The notes under the pieces: generated by a model
What the model saw: only the letters and a program-made list of their open reading frames with translations
The model's database searches: none
Told to the model about the DNA's origin: nothing
Assembly: GCF_003601985.1 (NCBI RefSeq)
Contig: NZ_QZXA01000003.1
Coordinates: 620,001-684,000 of the forward strand
Source of the DNA: Mesorhizobium jarvisii
GTDB lineage: Bacteria > Pseudomonadota > Alphaproteobacteria > Rhizobiales > Rhizobiaceae
DNA: 64,000 nucleotides
Reading direction: 5' to 3'
Translations under genes and position numbers: made by a program
In this document: positions 15,942 through 26,785 of the stretch, one piece after another
How positions within the stretch are numbered: position 1 is the stretch's first letter
Layout: every line of letters starts with the position of its first letter

Positions 15942-17212
15942 GCCAGTCCTGCCTTGTTTGCGCCCTTCAGCGCCAGCCGCGCCGTGCCGGCGGCCGCCTC
16001 ATCGGAAAGTGTCGGCAGGAAATCGACGCCGAGCTTGCGCCGCCGGATATCAGTCCAGGCCGGATTTGCGGCGCCGCCGCCGACGCTCCTGACAGAGGTC
16101 AGCGCCGGCGCGCCGAGCTCGGCCAGCCTGCGGTAGCCGAGCGCCTCGATCGCGGCCATGCCTTCGAACATCGCTTTGAGATAGTCAGCATCATCAGCTG
16201 GTCGCGGCGAAAGACGCGGCGGCAAGGTGGGATCGGCGATCGGAAAGCGCTCGCCCGATGCGCCGAGCGGATAATAGTCGAGCCCGGTTTGCGTCGTGGG
16301 GTCGATTGCCGCGCTGAGTTCGATGATCCGCGCCAGCGGAAAATACTGCGCCAGCACCTTGCCGCCGGAATTCGACGCGCCGCCGGCCAGCCAGGTGTCG
16401 CCGAGGCGATGGCTGTAGATGCCGAAGCGCGGCGCCGAGATCGGCCGGTCGGAGAGGATCTTGATGGTGAGCGAAGATCCCAGCGCCGTGACGCCGTCGC
16501 CAGCCGTCGTGGCGCCCGTCGCCAGGAACGAGGCACAGCCATCCGTGGTGCCGGCGAGCACGACCACATCGCGCGGCAGTCCAAACAGTTCCGCGGCGGC
16601 CGCGGTGAGCGTGCCGGTGACGGCACCCGGCTCGACGACATGAGGCAGCAAGTCCACGCGCATGCCGGTGGCCGCGATCCAGTCCGGCCAGCGGCGCGCC
16701 TCGACGTCATAGCCTGTCTTCAGTGCATTGTTCTCGTCGCTGACGTCGAAGCGGCCGGAGAAGTTTGCGGCGATCCAGTCGGCCTGGTGCAGCACGGCCG
16801 CGATGCCGGGCAGATGCTGGAACAGTAACGCCTTGGCGAGGCCGGAAGTCGCGCCGTGCGCGGCGCTCGCGTCCGGCGCCTCGCGGGCGACGGCTGCCAG
16901 GATGTCGGCGTCGTCGACCTTGTCGTTGTACATCAGCGGCTCAGTCAGCGGCCGCCCGACGGCGTCGACCGGCAGCAGCGTGCCCGACGTGCCGTCGACA
17001 GCGATAGTGCGGACAGCAGCGCGGTCGATGCCCGAAAGCAGTTCCGTCAGAGCCGCCTGGACCGCTTGCCACCATGCCGAGGGGTCGCGGGGATTTTGGC
17101 CGAATCTGTCGAGCCGAACGGCGGACTGGCCGGCAATGGAGAAATCCGGGCGCATGGCGACGGCGCGCGCGCCCGACGTGCCGATGTCGATGCCGATGAC
17201 AAGGGGCATCAT
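15938..17212 (-). CDS. FGGY-family carbohydrate kinase, D-ribulose kinase-like
   Basis: ATP-dependent sugar kinase of 424 residues, shorter than the roughly 500 of glycerol or xylulose kinases. The N-terminal GIDIGTSGARAVA is the phosphate-binding loop. VDGTSGTLL (about 71-79), AGTTDGCASF and the late SVGGGAANPAW segment match the short FGGY branch that includes D-ribulose kinases of cyanobacteria and plants. The likely reaction is phosphorylation of a ketopentose such as D-ribulose. Start ATG at 17212 (a second ATG follows at once). It lies between the aldolase and HAD genes in one minus-strand operon. Confidence 0.87.
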   Translation of the reverse strand: MMPLVIGIDIGTSGARAVAMRPDFSIAGQSAVRLDRFGQNPRDPSAWWQAVQAALTELLSGIDRAAVRTIAVDGTSGTLLPVDAVGRPLTEPLMYNDKVDDADILAAVAREAPDASAAHGATSGLAKALLFQHLPGIAAVLHQADWIAANFSGRFDVSDENNALKTGYDVEARRWPDWIAATGMRVDLLPHVVEPGAVTGTLTAAAAELFGLPRDVVVLAGTTDGCASFLATGATTAGDGVTALGSSLTIKILSDRPISAPRFGIYSHRLGDTWLAGGASNSGGKVLAQYFPLARIIELSAAIDPTTQTGLDYYPLGASGERFPIADPTLPPRLSPRPADDADYLKAMFEGMAAIEALGYRRLAELGAPALTSVRSVGGGAANPAWTDIRRRKLGVDFLPTLSDEAAAGTARLALKGANKAGLA

Positions 17213-17227
17213 GTCTTCAGTCCTTTG

Positions 17228-18271
17228 TTAGCCGCCTGTGGCATTGAGCTTCTGGCGATACTGCTCGGCGTCCCAATTGACCAGTTCGTCGTTCTCGGCA
17301 GCGGTGAGATAATTCAACCGCGCCGCGACATCGACGCGCGCGGCCACGTCGGCGAGGCAGCGCTGCATGGCGTCGGCGCCGGCGCTGGCGTCGCGGCGCA
17401 TCAGCACGCCGGCGCCGGGGAACAGGATCGCCATGGGTGCCGTGCCGAGGCGCGCGGCGACCCCCGCCGCATTCTCGCCCGACCTCGCTACGATCGAGCC
17501 CTGGCCGAGGAAGATGACATGATCCGGATAGAGGCTGCCGGCCTCCGCCATGCGGCGGCTTTGCGGATCGAGCGCGACCGCATGAGCTTCCAGATCCGCC
17601 GGCAATCGGTAGACGCTGTCTGCCGCAAGCGCTGTCAGAGCCCTGACGTCGGGCGCTGCAGTCGCACGCGCCGGCCGTGCCAACAGCGCGCGGACGCGAT
17701 GGAGCAGCCTCTGCGCCTCGGCGACGGTTTCGGCGGCGACGACCAGCCCATGATTGCCAAGGATCAGGACATCGACACCAGGCCGCAGTTTCTCGGAAAT
17801 GCCACGGGCGAGCGGCAGGCCCGGCCGGCAATAGGGCACATAGGCCCATTCGATGCCGCCGAGCCGCCTGGCGACCTCGGTCTCGCCATCGGCCTGCACC
17901 GCAAGCGAAATCGTGTCGACGCAGTGGACATGCAAAACCACGCGTTGCGGCATCAAGGCGTGCACCGTGGTTTCGATCGACGGGCGCAGGCCGCGCGTGT
18001 TGAGTTCCTCGATGGCGAAGGCCTGCGGCTTGTCGGCGGCGGGATCGCGCTCTTCGACCGCCTCGAGCAGCGGCGCCATTGCCACCGGCACCATGATGTC
18101 GTCGCTGAGCGCATCCTTCAGCCAGGTGCCGGAGGCCTTGATCCACAGCGTGTCGCCGGCCTTGAGCGAGGTATTGCCGCCTGCCGCCTGGGTCATATGC
18201 GGGTTGAGCCCGATGCTGGCCGAAAGCGCCCGCAAGGCCGCCAGTTCCTGCGAGTCAGCTTGGGTTGCCAT
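17228..18271 (-). CDS. Class II aldolase/adducin-family protein
   Basis: A 347-residue member of the class II aldolase/epimerase family, which cleaves or epimerises sugar phosphates such as fuculose-1-P, ribulose-5-P or rhamnulose-1-P with a Zn ion. Motifs are AAGGNTSLK near residue 29, HVHCVD near 118 and LGNHGLVV near 172, where the His residues bind zinc. It is longer than the usual 215-residue aldolases; the extra C-terminal 120 residues resemble those of two-domain family members. It is the first gene of the minus-strand operon and is divergent from the DeoR gene. Confidence 0.85.
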   Translation of the reverse strand: MATQADSQELAALRALSASIGLNPHMTQAAGGNTSLKAGDTLWIKASGTWLKDALSDDIMVPVAMAPLLEAVEERDPAADKPQAFAIEELNTRGLRPSIETTVHALMPQRVVLHVHCVDTISLAVQADGETEVARRLGGIEWAYVPYCRPGLPLARGISEKLRPGVDVLILGNHGLVVAAETVAEAQRLLHRVRALLARPARATAAPDVRALTALAADSVYRLPADLEAHAVALDPQSRRMAEAGSLYPDHVIFLGQGSIVARSGENAAGVAARLGTAPMAILFPGAGVLMRRDASAGADAMQRCLADVAARVDVAARLNYLTAAENDELVNWDAEQYRQKLNATGG

Positions 18272-18453
18272 GGCGCCTTTCCTTCAACGCTTGCCCGTGA
18301 TCCCGCCGCTGGGGCCGGTGTTGGCGCTGATATCGCAGATGCGAGCGACTTACGTCAACAGTGATCTACTATCATCAAAACCAGCTTGCAATCTGACTAT
18401 TGTTGAGTAAGTTGCACCAATTGCCATGGAAAATGGCACTTGGGAGGAAAGAG

Positions 18454-19236
18454 TTGAGCGACTCCGGCCGCCAGCGTCAGATCGTCGAATTGCTGCGGGA
18501 CCGCCCGTTCGCCTCGGTGCGCGAGCTGCAGGAGCGGCTTGGCGTTTCGGCGGCGACGGTCAGGCGCGACATAGACCGGATCGACGAGGCCGGCGAGGCG
18601 CGCAAGGTCTATGGCGGCATCTCGGCGCTCGACGGCGCATCGCATGCGGGCGTCGCCTATGCCCGGCCCTATGACGAGAACCGTGACCTCGCGGTCGAGG
18701 CCAAGCGGCAGATCGCGGCCATCGCGGCGACCATGGTGCGCGACGGCGACGCGGTCATCGTACATGGCGGCTCGACCTGCTTCCATCTCGGCGTCAAGCT
18801 CGCCGAGCGCAACATTCGCCTCTACACCAATTCGATGCCGCTCGCGGCCTATCTCAGCGACCATGGCCATTGCAGCCTGACGGTTGCCGGCGGCGAGCTG
18901 CATCGCGAACCCGGCATCATCCATTCGCTGACTCAGGCAACGCCCTTCTACGCCTCGAAATTCTTTCTCGGCGCGCAAGGCCTCAACCAGGAAGGCGTGC
19001 TGGAATCGCATCCGTTGCTGGTGCGCTCCATTGTCGATCTCAGCCTCTGCGCCGACCAGATCGTGGTGCTGGCCGACAGCCGCAAACTGTCGATCCACGC
19101 GCGCAATGTCGCGCTGCCGCTATCGCGCATCGGCACGCTGATCACCGATGACGGCCTGTCGGATGCCGATGCGCGCATGCTGGAGGATGCCGGAGTCATG
19201 TTGCGGATCGCGTCCACCTCGGGAGCCGTGCCGTGA
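18454..19236 (+). CDS. DeoR-family transcriptional regulator
   Basis: A 260-residue DeoR-type repressor. The N-terminal winged helix, RQIVELLRDRPFASVRELQ...VRRDI, precedes a C-terminal sugar-phosphate sensing domain with the usual KYGG-like VYGGI and HGGSTCF segments. The TTG at 18454 is chosen because GGGAGGAAAG lies just before it; the frame is open further up but without a better site. It overlaps the downstream kinase by four bases (GTGA), so it heads the kinase-ABC transporter operon and probably regulates it and the divergent aldolase operon. Confidence 0.88.
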   Translation: MSDSGRQRQIVELLRDRPFASVRELQERLGVSAATVRRDIDRIDEAGEARKVYGGISALDGASHAGVAYARPYDENRDLAVEAKRQIAAIAATMVRDGDAVIVHGGSTCFHLGVKLAERNIRLYTNSMPLAAYLSDHGHCSLTVAGGELHREPGIIHSLTQATPFYASKFFLGAQGLNQEGVLESHPLLVRSIVDLSLCADQIVVLADSRKLSIHARNVALPLSRIGTLITDDGLSDADARMLEDAGVMLRIASTSGAVP

Positions 19237-20608
19237 AAGTGGCGGTGCTCGATTTCGGCAAGACCAATTCGAAGCTGTTCGTCTTCGGCCAGGACGGACG
19301 CATCCTCGACGAGCGCCGGACCCAGCCGAAATGGACGCGCCAGGACGGCTTCAGCGTGCTCGACGAGGCCACCCTCCACGACTGGGCGCTCGGTGCTGTC
19401 ACGGACGCGGTCGAAAACCATGGCGTGCAAGGGGTGATGGTGTCGGGCCATGGCTGCACCTTCGCTCTCGTGGACGACGCGGCGCTGACGCATCCGATCC
19501 TCGACTACGAGCAGGAGCCGCCGGCCGAAATCGCTGCCCGGATCGATCGTCGCATCCCGGATTTTGCCGAGACGTTCTCGCCCCGCCTGCCGCTCGGCTT
19601 CAACTACGGCCGACACATGCTGTGGCTGCAGGAGGTCGATCCCGACGCGTTCGCTGCGGCGAAGTCGATTCTCGGCTACCCCCAATACTGGAGCTGGCGC
19701 CTCGGTGGCCGAGCGGTCTCGGAAGTATCCTACCTCGGCTGTCATTCGCATTTGTGGGCGCCGCGCAGCCAGGACTTTTCATCGTTGGTCGATGCCGAGG
19801 GGTGGCGCGGCCAGATGCCGGGCTTCGCGCGCGCCGGCTCGGTCATCGGCGAACGGCGCCTTGGCGGAGCGGCACAGCCGATCGCCATCCACAATGGCGT
19901 CCACGACTCGAATGCGGCGCTCCATGCCTATCGCCGCCAGGAGCTTGGCCCGCTGACCGTGGTGTCGACCGGCACCTGGGTCGTCGTGCTCAATCCCGAC
20001 TGCCCGCTGGACGTGCTCGACCGTGACCGCGACATGCTGGTCAATGTCGATGTCGACGGCGGCCCGGTGCCGACCATCCGCTTCATGGGCGGACGTGAAT
20101 TCGCCGCCATCAGCGGCGGCTGGCAAGGCGCGATCCAGCATGGTGCGGTCCTGCAAGCGATCGACGCCGGCATCATGGCGCTGCCGAGCTTCGCGCCGGG
20201 CGGGCCGATGCCGGACCGTCCCGGCCGGCTGGTCGGGCGCACGCCCGATGCCGCAGAACGCGCCGCGGCGGCTCTGCTCTATGTGGCGCTGATGGTCGAT
20301 CTCTGCCTCGACCTCATCCATTCGCAAAACACCGTCATCGTCGATGGCGGGCTGAACGCTGGTGGACTGCTTGCCGGGCTGTTGGCTGAGCTGCGTCCCG
20401 GCCAGGCCTTCCTGCAGGGCGCCACGCTGGAGGGCAGCGCCACGGGCGCGGCGGCGCTTGCCTTCGAGAGCGTCGGGCGCGACTTCGCCGCCGAGGCGCC
20501 GGAGCCGGTGCATGCGACGCGCTTCGGAGGCTTAACCGGCTATCGCGACGCCTGGCGCGATCACGTCGGCGGGCAGGCCGCCGCCATCAAGGCCGCGGGT
20601 GGTGCACG

Positions 20609-20612
<4 letters not shown>
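19233..20612 (+). CDS. FGGY-family carbohydrate kinase (rhamnulokinase/fuculokinase-like)
   Basis: A 459-residue sugar kinase. The N-terminal [14 protein letters not shown] is the ATP phosphate-binding loop. [14 protein letters not shown] segment and [15 protein letters not shown] near the C-terminus are typical of the FGGY fold. The DFGKTNSK loop, instead of DIGTTS, points to the L-fuculose/L-rhamnulose kinase branch. It probably phosphorylates the ketose imported by the ABC system encoded just downstream. The GTG start overlaps the DeoR stop and its own stop overlaps the RbsA-type gene (ATGA), giving tight translational coupling. Confidence 0.87.
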
Positions 20613-22149
<1,537 letters not shown>

Positions 22150-22153
<4 letters not shown>

Positions 22154-23142
22154 CCGACAGAACGACGACGAGCGTGGATCAGGCGGCGGTCAGGAGCCGG
22201 CGGCTGCGCACGGCCTTCGCGGCGCTCGGCATGCTGCCGGTGCTGGTGCTGCTGGCGGCGGGCTTCCAGTTCATCAATCCGCGTTTCCTCACCGAGACCA
22301 ATCTGCTCATCGTCACGCAGCAATCGTCGATCAACATCGTGCTCGCGGCCGGCATGACCTTCGTCATCCTGACCGGCGGCATCGACCTGTCGGTCGGCTC
22401 CATCCTTGCCGCGTCGGCAATGGTGGCGGTGCTGGTGTCCTTGGTGCCGGACTGGGGCCTGCTCGGCGTGCCGGCGGCCATCCTCGTCGGCCTCGGCTTT
22501 GGGCTCGTGAACGGGCTGCTCGTCGCCTATATCAGGCTGCCGCCCTTCATCGTCACGCTGGGTTCGCTGACGGCCGTGCGCGGCATCGCCCGCCTGCTCG
22601 GGCAGGACACGACGGTGTTCAATTCGGACCTGCCGTTCGACTTCATCGGCAATGGCTCGCTGTTCGGCATCCCCTGGCTGGTCGTCATCGCGCTGTCGGT
22701 CGTGGTGCTGTCCTGGCTGGTGCTCAAGCGCACCGTGCTCGGCACCTGGATCTATGCCGTCGGCGGCAATGCCGAGGCAGCGCGGCTGACCGGCATCAAG
22801 GTGCCGCTGGTGCTGCTGTTCGTCTATGGCGTGTCGGGCCTGCTCGCCGGCCTCGGCGGCGCCATGTCGGCGGCAAGGCTTTATGCCGCCAACGGCCTGC
22901 AGCTCGGCCAGTCCTACGAGCTCGACGCCATCGCCGCCGTCATCCTCGGCGGCACCAGCTTCGTCGGCGGCGTCGGCTCGATCTGGGGCACGCTGATCGG
23001 CGGCCTGATCATCGCGGTGCTCTCCAACGGGCTCATCTTGGCCGGTGTCTCGGACATCTGGCAGTACATCATCAAGGGATTGGTCATCATCGTGGCGGTC
23101 GCCCTCGACCGCTACCGGCTCCAGGCAGGGGCGAGAACGTGA
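22150..23142 (+). CDS. Sugar ABC transporter permease, RbsC type
   Basis: A 330-residue inner-membrane permease with about eight to ten membrane segments. It carries the [18 protein letters not shown] motif typical of RbsC/AraH/XylH and the C-terminal [20 protein letters not shown] stretch. The ATG at 22150 overlaps the ATPase stop. A homodimer of this protein would form the channel for the monosaccharide delivered by the binding protein encoded next. Confidence 0.93.
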
Positions 23143-23222
23143 GTGACCGAGTCGCCGGCATCAAAGACCGGCTTGTGTAACGCACCGTGAGAGGCGCGGG
23201 GCATCAGGAGGAAGTAAGCGTA

Positions 23223-24161
23223 ATGAAGACCATCGCCAAACTGCTCTGCGGCGCCGCGTTCGCGGCCGTCGCCATCGCGCCGGCATCGGCCAAGGACCTC
23301 AACAAGGTCGGCATCTCGGTCGGCCTGCTCGGCAACCCCTTCTTCGTCGCCACCATCAAAGGCATCGAGGACGCGGCCAAGAAGATCAATCCGAAGGTCG
23401 AGGTGACGTCGGTATCGGCCGACTATGACCTCAACAAGCAGGTCTCGCAGGTCGATTCCTTCATCGCCGCGGGCGTCGACGTGATCATGCTCAACGCGGT
23501 CGACGCCAAGGCGATCGCGCCGGCGGTGAAGAAGGCACAGGCCGCCGGCATCATCGTCGCCGCCTTCGACGTCTCGGCGCCGGGCGCCGACGTCACCGTG
23601 ATGACCAACAACGTCAAGGCCGGCGAGGAGGCCTGCCAGTATCTGGTCGATCATACCGGCGGCAAGGGCGACTACGTCATCCTCAACGGCCCGGCATCCT
23701 CGTCGATCCTGGAGCGGGTCAAGGGCTGCAAGAACGTGCTTTCGCAGCATGCCGATATCAAGATCCTGTCCGACGACCAGAACGCCGAAGGTTCGCGCGA
23801 CGGCGGCCTGAAAGTGTTCCAGTCGCTGCTCACCCGCTTCGACAAGATCGACGCGGTGTTCGCCATCAACGACCCGACGGCGATCGGCGCCCAGCTTGCC
23901 GCCAAGCAGCTCAACCGCTCCGAGTTCATCTTCACCGCGGTCGACGGCGCGCCCGATATCGAAAAGGAGCTCTCTTCCGGCACCTCGATGATCAAGGCCT
24001 CGGCCTCGCAGGATCCCTATGTGATGGCCGGCCAGTCGCTGACGATGGCGGCCGAGCTGCTTGCCGGCAAGAAGCCGGCCGAGGCCACCGTGCTGCTCGA
24101 TCCCAAGCTGATCACCGCCGAAAACCTGAAGGACTACAAGGGCTGGACCGCGGCCCGCTGA
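23223..24161 (+). CDS. Sugar ABC transporter periplasmic binding protein, RbsB type
   Basis: A 312-residue periplasmic sugar-binding protein of the peripla_BP_4 family. The N-terminal signal peptide (MKTIAKLLCG to ASA, cut near residue 22) is followed by two Rossmann lobes. The segments NPFFVATIKGIEDAAKK and AINDPTAIGAQLAAKQL are typical. AGGAGGAAGTAAG before the ATG at 23223 supports that start over an upstream in-frame ATG at 23187. A strong hairpin lies just after the stop. Confidence 0.92.
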   Translation: MKTIAKLLCGAAFAAVAIAPASAKDLNKVGISVGLLGNPFFVATIKGIEDAAKKINPKVEVTSVSADYDLNKQVSQVDSFIAAGVDVIMLNAVDAKAIAPAVKKAQAAGIIVAAFDVSAPGADVTVMTNNVKAGEEACQYLVDHTGGKGDYVILNGPASSSILERVKGCKNVLSQHADIKILSDDQNAEGSRDGGLKVFQSLLTRFDKIDAVFAINDPTAIGAQLAAKQLNRSEFIFTAVDGAPDIEKELSSGTSMIKASASQDPYVMAGQSLTMAAELLAGKKPAEATVLLDPKLITAENLKDYKGWTAAR

Positions 24162-24171
24162 TCACTCCAAC

Positions 24172-24201
24172 AGGCGCGGCCGGATTTGTCCGGCCGCGCC
24201 T
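24172..24201 (+). terminator. Strong hairpin after the binding-protein gene
   Basis: AGGCGCGGCCGGA-tttg-TCCGGCCGCGCCT is a perfect 13-base-pair stem with a 4-base loop, followed by a short pyrimidine run (CTCTCTTC) but no long U-tract. It may end transcription or protect the upstream mRNA, so that the binding protein is made in excess over the epimerase encoded next. Confidence 0.75.
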
Positions 24202-24230
24202 CTCTTCATCGCCGCAAACCGGAGACGACC

Positions 24231-25124
24231 ATGGCGCGCATCGGAATCCATTCTTTCGTCTGGTCGGCAAGCTCGGCACAGAGCGAGCTTGAACGCACGC
24301 TGGCCAACACCAGGGAGGCCGGCTTCGACCTGATCGAATTCTCCTATCTCGACCCGGCCGATGTCGACATTGGCGGGCTTGCCAAACGCATCGCCGATCT
24401 CGGCCTCGGCATGGCGATCAGCATCGGATTGCCTGGTGACGGCGACATATCGAGCGCCGACAAGGCGGTCGCCGCGCGCGGCGTCGAGATCCTCAACCAG
24501 ACCATCGCGCTGACGCGCGATCTTGGCGGCCGCAAGGTCGCCGGCATCCTGTCGGCCGGCCATGGCCTGCAGATCGAAGCGCCGACGCGCGATCAATGGA
24601 ACCGCAGCACTGCTGCGCTGGCGAAAGTCGCCGAGACGGCGAAGGCGGCCGGCGTCACGCTCAATCTCGAAATCGTCAACCGCTTCGAAAGCAATCTGCT
24701 CAACACCGCCGCGCAAGGTCTCGCCTTCATCGAGGATACCGGCTCGGACAACATCTTCCTGCACCTCGACACGTTCCACATGAACATCGAGGAGGCCGAT
24801 GTCGGGCTGGCCATCCGCCACGCCGCGGGCAAGATCGGCTATGTCCATATCGGCGAGAGCCATCGGGGTTTCCTCGGCACCGGCAATATCGACTTCGCGG
24901 CGATTTTCGATGCGCTGACGGCCATCGGCTATGCTGACGATCTCAGCTTCGAATCCTTCTCCTCGGAGATCGTCGACGAGAACCTGTCGAAGAAGACCGC
25001 CATCTGGCGCAATCTGTGGGCCGACAATATGGCGCTCGCCAAGCACGCGCGCGCCTTCATCGGCCTTGGGCTCGAGACGGCGCGGCGCAAGGCGGAACTG
25101 GTCTCTGCCCGTCACAAGCCGTAG
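24231..25124 (+). CDS. Ketose 3-epimerase-like TIM-barrel protein
   Basis: A 297-residue xylose-isomerase-like TIM barrel. Glu147 (LNLEIVNRFE), Asp180 (HLDTFHMN), His206 (YVHIGES) and Glu241 (FESFSS) line up, each at the same -5 offset, with the metal-binding Glu152, Asp185, His211 and Glu246 of D-tagatose/D-psicose 3-epimerase. Enzymes of this group interconvert ketohexoses or ketopentoses at C3; an L-ribulose 3-epimerase of the family is known from Mesorhizobium loti. Start ATG 24231 follows GGAG. It lies in the transporter operon, past the hairpin, and probably feeds the FGGY kinase. Confidence 0.88.
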   Translation: MARIGIHSFVWSASSAQSELERTLANTREAGFDLIEFSYLDPADVDIGGLAKRIADLGLGMAISIGLPGDGDISSADKAVAARGVEILNQTIALTRDLGGRKVAGILSAGHGLQIEAPTRDQWNRSTAALAKVAETAKAAGVTLNLEIVNRFESNLLNTAAQGLAFIEDTGSDNIFLHLDTFHMNIEEADVGLAIRHAAGKIGYVHIGESHRGFLGTGNIDFAAIFDALTAIGYADDLSFESFSSEIVDENLSKKTAIWRNLWADNMALAKHARAFIGLGLETARRKAELVSARHKP

Positions 25125-25252
25125 GGCGGTCGCGGATTTCCCAAGACGCCCAGGCGCGTAAACGCCGCTCGTTGTCGTCGCGCATGCATTGCCGCCGTCC
25201 CATGCATCGGCTATCCGACCGCTGCGATACATGAAGCAGAAGGAAACCCGGC

Positions 25253-25606
25253 ATGACCAATAAGACGATCCTCAAATTCGGCGCGATCGAACACGCGGAA
25301 GCCGGCGACCTGCCTGGCTGGGTCGTGGTCGAGGGCCACCCGACCATGCAAACCGCCGTCCAGCACACGACGGAAGACGGCAAGGTGATGTCGGGCACGT
25401 GGCGGGCGTCGCCCGGCACCTATCATGCGACCTACACCGACTATGAATTCGTGCACATGATCGCCGGCCGCATCATCATCACGCCCGACGGCGGCACACC
25501 TGTCGAAGTCGGCCCGGGCGACGCTTTCGTGGTGGAAGCCGATTTCAAGGGAACCTGGAAGATCGTCGAGCCGGTTACCAAGCATTTCGTCGTCCGGGTG
25601 GCCTGA
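25253..25606 (+). CDS. Small cupin (DUF861-like)
   Basis: A 117-residue single-domain cupin of the ureidoglycolate-hydrolase/DUF861 group. It has GTWRASPGTYHATYTDYEFVHMI for the first cupin motif and VGPGDAFVVEADFKGTWKI for the second. Proteins of this group are often found beside sugar or amino acid catabolic genes; their activities are mostly unknown. An AGAAGGAAA stretch precedes the ATG at 25253. It probably ends the sugar operon, since a perfect hairpin follows the stop. Confidence 0.82.
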   Translation: MTNKTILKFGAIEHAEAGDLPGWVVVEGHPTMQTAVQHTTEDGKVMSGTWRASPGTYHATYTDYEFVHMIAGRIIITPDGGTPVEVGPGDAFVVEADFKGTWKIVEPVTKHFVVRVA

Positions 25607-25632
25607 ACCAGCCGTCTCGACAGCAGGAGCAG

Positions 25633-25657
25633 GCAGGTCGGCAATGCGCCGACCTGC
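25633..25657 (+). terminator. Hairpin downstream of the cupin gene
   Basis: GCAGGTCGGC-aatgc-GCCGACCTGC is a perfect 10-base-pair stem with a 5-base loop. No U-run follows, so intrinsic termination is uncertain. It holds an in-frame ATG (25644) of the next gene in its loop, an argument against that start. Confidence 0.6.
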
Positions 25658-25719
25658 AAGTGGCGCGGACCACGCGGTTCAATTCGCAACGCCACCGTCT
25701 TTATTTGTATCTGATCTGC

Positions 25720-25731
25720 TGATACATAACC
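25720..25731. promoter_or_regulatory. Candidate arabinoside-regulon operator, site A
   Basis: TGATACATAACC matches the shared element GGATA-N-ATAYC found in the four promoter regions of this locus. It lies about 24 bases before the ArsR-type regulator start, where binding would block transcription or translation start (autoregulation, inferred). Confidence 0.4.
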
Positions 25732-25754
25732 CCGTGCGACCAGTGCGGGGCCAT

Positions 25755-26681
25755 ATGTCGAATGAAATCATGGTCGTCGATCCGCTTGAGCGGCTCGACC
25801 TGTTGAAGAGCCTCGCGAGCGAGGTTCGGGTCCGGATTCTCGACCTGCTGCACCGCAAGGGGCCGAAAAACGTCAATCAGGTGGCCGAAGAACTGGGTCT
25901 TCCGCAATCGACAATTTCGGCAAACATCCAGGTTCTTGTCGATGTCGGTCTGATCGAGACGAAATCACAGAAGGCGCGCAAGGGAAGCCAGAAGGTCTGT
26001 TATTCGACCTTCTCGGAGCTGGTTGTCGTCTTCAAGGACCGCACCCCGGCGCAGGATCTCGGCGTCATAGAAGTGGCGATGCCGCTTGGTCTCTACACAA
26101 GATGCGAAGTTTCCGCTCCCTGCGGCCTGTGTTCAACGGACGGCGTCATCGGACTTCTCGATGTGCCCGATACCTTCCTCGATCCTGACCGTATGCGGGC
26201 CGGGCTGCTGTGGTTCACGCGCGGCTTCGTCGAATACCAGTTTCCCAACAATGCGACGCTTGCCAATGCCAAAGTCGGCGGGCTGGAGCTGGCGATGGAG
26301 CTTTCGTCCGAGGTGCCGGGCACATCGAAGGACTGGCCATCGGACATCACGGTCGCGATCAACGGACACGAGATCGATACCTGGACGGCGCCGGCCGACT
26401 ATGGCGACAAGCGCGGCAAGCATACGCCCGGCTGGTGGAAGCTGGCCGGATCGCAGTATGGCGACCTCGCACACTGGCGCGTCACCAACAACGGCACCTA
26501 TCGCAACAACGACAAGGTTTCCAAATGCTCGCTGGCTGATCTGGAGCTCGAACGGCACCGCTCGATCCGGATACGTATCGGTGTGAAGGAAGATGCGCGT
26601 CACCCAGGCGGCATAAACATCTTCGGCAGCGGCTTCGGCAATTACAGCAACGACATCGTTCTGCGCCTGCTGAAGGCTTGA
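25755..26681 (+). CDS. ArsR-type regulator with large C-terminal domain
   Basis: A 308-residue regulator. Residues 10-85 are an ArsR-type winged helix (LLKSLASEVRVRILDLL, then LPQSTISANIQVLVDVGLI as recognition region). After it comes a Cys cluster, C117-x5-C123-x2-C126, and then a domain of about 180 residues rich in Gly, Asn and Trp (INGHEIDTWTAPADYGDKRG, PGWWKL) that looks like a beta-sandwich. Typical ArsR proteins have about 100 residues, so the extra domain probably senses an effector, plausibly an arabinoside. ATG 25755 is preferred to ATG 25644, which sits in a hairpin. It is the first gene of the arabinofuranosidase locus. Confidence 0.82.
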   Translation: MSNEIMVVDPLERLDLLKSLASEVRVRILDLLHRKGPKNVNQVAEELGLPQSTISANIQVLVDVGLIETKSQKARKGSQKVCYSTFSELVVVFKDRTPAQDLGVIEVAMPLGLYTRCEVSAPCGLCSTDGVIGLLDVPDTFLDPDRMRAGLLWFTRGFVEYQFPNNATLANAKVGGLELAMELSSEVPGTSKDWPSDITVAINGHEIDTWTAPADYGDKRGKHTPGWWKLAGSQYGDLAHWRVTNNGTYRNNDKVSKCSLADLELERHRSIRIRIGVKEDARHPGGINIFGSGFGNYSNDIVLRLLKA

Positions 26682-26738
26682 GAGCATATTTGGCCCTTGA
26701 CGGCCGAACCAACTCCGCCCTTAACTGACCCACGATCC

Positions 26739-26750
26739 GGATATAGATCG
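26739..26750. promoter_or_regulatory. Candidate arabinoside-regulon operator, site B
   Basis: GGATATAGATCG, about 36 bases before the arabinofuranosidase start, matches the shared near-palindrome of this locus. Another GAT-rich stretch (GATTGATAATCCGC) follows within 20 bases. Confidence 0.45.
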
Positions 26751-26785
26751 GAAAGTCGGATTGATAATCCGCAGTGGGAGGGATC

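Noticed and set aside
25644..25754. Longer N-terminus of the ArsR-type regulator
   Set aside because: The upstream ATG lies in the loop of a perfect hairpin and the added residues cover the promoter and operator-like site; the HTH domain begins naturally from 25755.
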